Source of the DNA: Chengkuizengella sp. SCS-71B
GTDB lineage: Bacteria > Bacillota > Bacilli > Paenibacillales > KCTC-33759
NCBI RefSeq assembly: GCF_040100845.1
Contig: NZ_JAZHSH010000001.1
Span: 310,001-374,000 of the forward strand
Direction: 5' to 3'
DNA length: 64,000 nucleotides
Made by a program: the position numbers and the translations under genes. Numbering within the stretch: position 1 is the stretch's first letter; the number at the start of each line of letters is the position of its first letter. Under the pieces are notes generated by a model, which was not told the DNA's origin, made no database searches, and was given only the letters and a program-made list of their open reading frames with translations. Shown here in pieces: positions 62,810 through 64,000 of this stretch.

Positions 62810-63912
62810 AGAGAATTGTTCATATTATAACAGGTCTTAATAAAGGTGGAGCAGAAACGATGCTCTATAATATTTTGAAAAATAGCAGTAAAGATCAATT
62901 TCAACATCAAGTGATTAGTTTAATCAAGGATGGATACTACATTGAAAAAATTAAAGATCTTAATATCGAAGTATTTAATTATCAAATTTCCTCTCGTCCT
63001 ATAAAAACTATTTTCAAAATATTCAAACATTTCAAAAAAGCAGATACTGTATGCTGCTGGATGTATCATGCTAATTTTATTGGTTTGATTTGTGGGAAAA
63101 TGGCTGGTGTTAAAAATATCATTTGGGGAATTAGGCATAGCAATCTTGAGGTAAGTCGCAATAAAAGAAGTACTTTGTTTCTGAATAAAGTGTGCTCTTT
63201 TCTTAGCAGGTTTGTAAATATAGTGACTTATAATGGGCAGACAGCTAAGAGGGTTCATGAAGATATTGGGTATGATCAATCAAAATCAATGGTTTTAAAT
63301 AACGGTTGTGATACCTCTATCTATAGCCCGATTTGTAATGCTAGAAGTACTTTATGTGCTGAGTTGTCTATTCCTGCAAATAAGAAGATTATGTTATCAG
63401 CGGTTAGGTATTCACCATTAAAGGATATACCGAACTTTATCAATGCCCTTTCCTTGGTAAAAGAAGAATTCCCTGATGTAGTGGGTGTGATGTGCGGCCA
63501 TCGTATTGATCTTCATAATGAAGAACTGGTATCGATTATCCAATCTAAAAATTTAATCATTGATAAAGATATATACTTACTAGGCTTGCGACATGACATG
63601 CCCTTAATTATGTCAGCGAGTGATGTATATATTTTACATTCGGCAGGAGAAGCTTTTCCAAATACGTTAATCGAAGCAATGGCCTGTGAATCCCTTTGTG
63701 TAGTAACTGATGTTGGTGATGCGAAGCTTATATTAGATGATAATGAGAGGGTTGTAGAGTGCTCTAATTATATCGCTTTATCTAGCGTTATAAAAAATAC
63801 ATTAGTTGAAAAAAGTGACGTGGCAGAAAATAGAAGAAAGAAGTATAGAAACAGAGTTGTGGAGCATTTTTCAATAAAAAGTATAGTTACACAATATGAG
63901 AACAATTTTTAG
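62806..63912 (+). CDS. Glycosyltransferase family 4
   Basis: 368 residues. RIVHIITGLNKGGAETMLYN at the N-terminus, WGIRHSNLEVSRNKRSTLF, NNGCDTSIYSP, IMLSAVRYSPLKDIPNFINA and LHSAGEAFPNTLIEAMACES, a typical GT4 donor-site block. The ATG at 62806 is coupled to the 20-aa ORF; an in-frame ATG at 62788 exists but lacks a binding site. Confidence 0.9.
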   Translation: MKRIVHIITGLNKGGAETMLYNILKNSSKDQFQHQVISLIKDGYYIEKIKDLNIEVFNYQISSRPIKTIFKIFKHFKKADTVCCWMYHANFIGLICGKMAGVKNIIWGIRHSNLEVSRNKRSTLFLNKVCSFLSRFVNIVTYNGQTAKRVHEDIGYDQSKSMVLNNGCDTSIYSPICNARSTLCAELSIPANKKIMLSAVRYSPLKDIPNFINALSLVKEEFPDVVGVMCGHRIDLHNEELVSIIQSKNLIIDKDIYLLGLRHDMPLIMSASDVYILHSAGEAFPNTLIEAMACESLCVVTDVGDAKLILDDNERVVECSNYIALSSVIKNTLVEKSDVAENRRKKYRNRVVEHFSIKSIVTQYENNF

Positions 63913-63929
63913 AAAGTGAGATTACTGTA

Positions 63930-64000
63930 ATGATGAACAAAATTAAAATGTTGTGGGTAACAAACACCATAGGGTATGGAGGGGCTGAAAGACAGGTTTT
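63930..64000 (+). CDS. Glycosyltransferase family 4, N-terminal start (3' end outside window)
   Basis: It starts at ATGATG after GTGAGATTACTGTA. The visible residues are MMNKIKMLWVTNTIGYGGAE followed by RQV, the GGAE glycine-rich loop that opens many GT4 enzymes. Truncated by the window edge. Confidence 0.75.
   Translation, partial: MMNKIKMLWVTNTIGYGGAERQV

Overview
The window looks like a chromosomal piece of a low-GC, Gram-positive, probably spore-forming Bacillales (Paenibacillaceae-like) bacterium. This rests on the AT-rich composition, strong AGGAGG-type ribosome binding sites with many TTG and GTG starts, an SLH-domain amidase tail, a KinA-type sensor kinase, a B. subtilis-like thiamine operon behind a TPP riboswitch, and a split CpsC/CpsD/CpsB-type tyrosine kinase system. 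The genus is an inference. No rRNA, tRNA or CRISPR array was seen.

Region 1 (1-7.1 kb) is mixed: the 3' end of a cell-wall amidase, a parallel beta-helix protein built from 17 exact 23-residue coils, a sigma-region-4-like regulator with a small partner, a shrunken sugar-epimerase relic, a membrane-anchored Mrr-like protein, several small proteins and a sensor histidine kinase. Region 2 (7.1-13.0 kb) is the thiamine set: TPP riboswitch, tenI, thiO, thiS, thiG, thiF, then thiD and thiE.

Region 3 (13.1-34.3 kb) is a large surface-polysaccharide locus read in one direction: chain-length regulator, BY-kinase, PHP phosphatase, galU, a CapD/FlaA1-type dehydratase, an initiating sugar-phosphate transferase, a deacetylase, glycosyltransferases, acyltransferases, a Wzy-like polymerase, a GT42-like protein, Wzx, and then a complete ulosonic-acid block (CMP-ulosonate cytidylyltransferase, KdsA, KdsD, KdsC), ugd and galE. 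A Kdo pathway is a hallmark of Gram-negative bacteria, so its presence here is the most striking feature of the window.

Region 4 (34.8-42.7 kb) is a decay zone: a decayed IS110-family element with a probable guide (bridge) RNA, a comM pseudogene fused to a decayed RAYT transposase between two copies of GGTGCCTGTCACT, a dead UDP-glucuronate epimerase, an intact Fic protein and a membrane-anchored unknown.

Region 5 (42.8-64 kb) is a second polysaccharide locus with its own WecA-like initiator, UDP-glucuronate 4-epimerase, ugd, galU, two more CapD-family proteins, an aminotransferase, a PglC-like initiator, a PglD-like acyltransferase, two ATP-grasp ligases and glycosyltransferases. It contains a self-contained acyl-carrier module: two ACPs, a DltA-like adenylating enzyme, a KAS III enzyme and a holo-ACP synthase. 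These could build an unusual acyl or aminoacyl group for an amino sugar. Five copies of an unrecognised hairpin-rich repeat of about 100 bp sit in this half, four of them just after genes.
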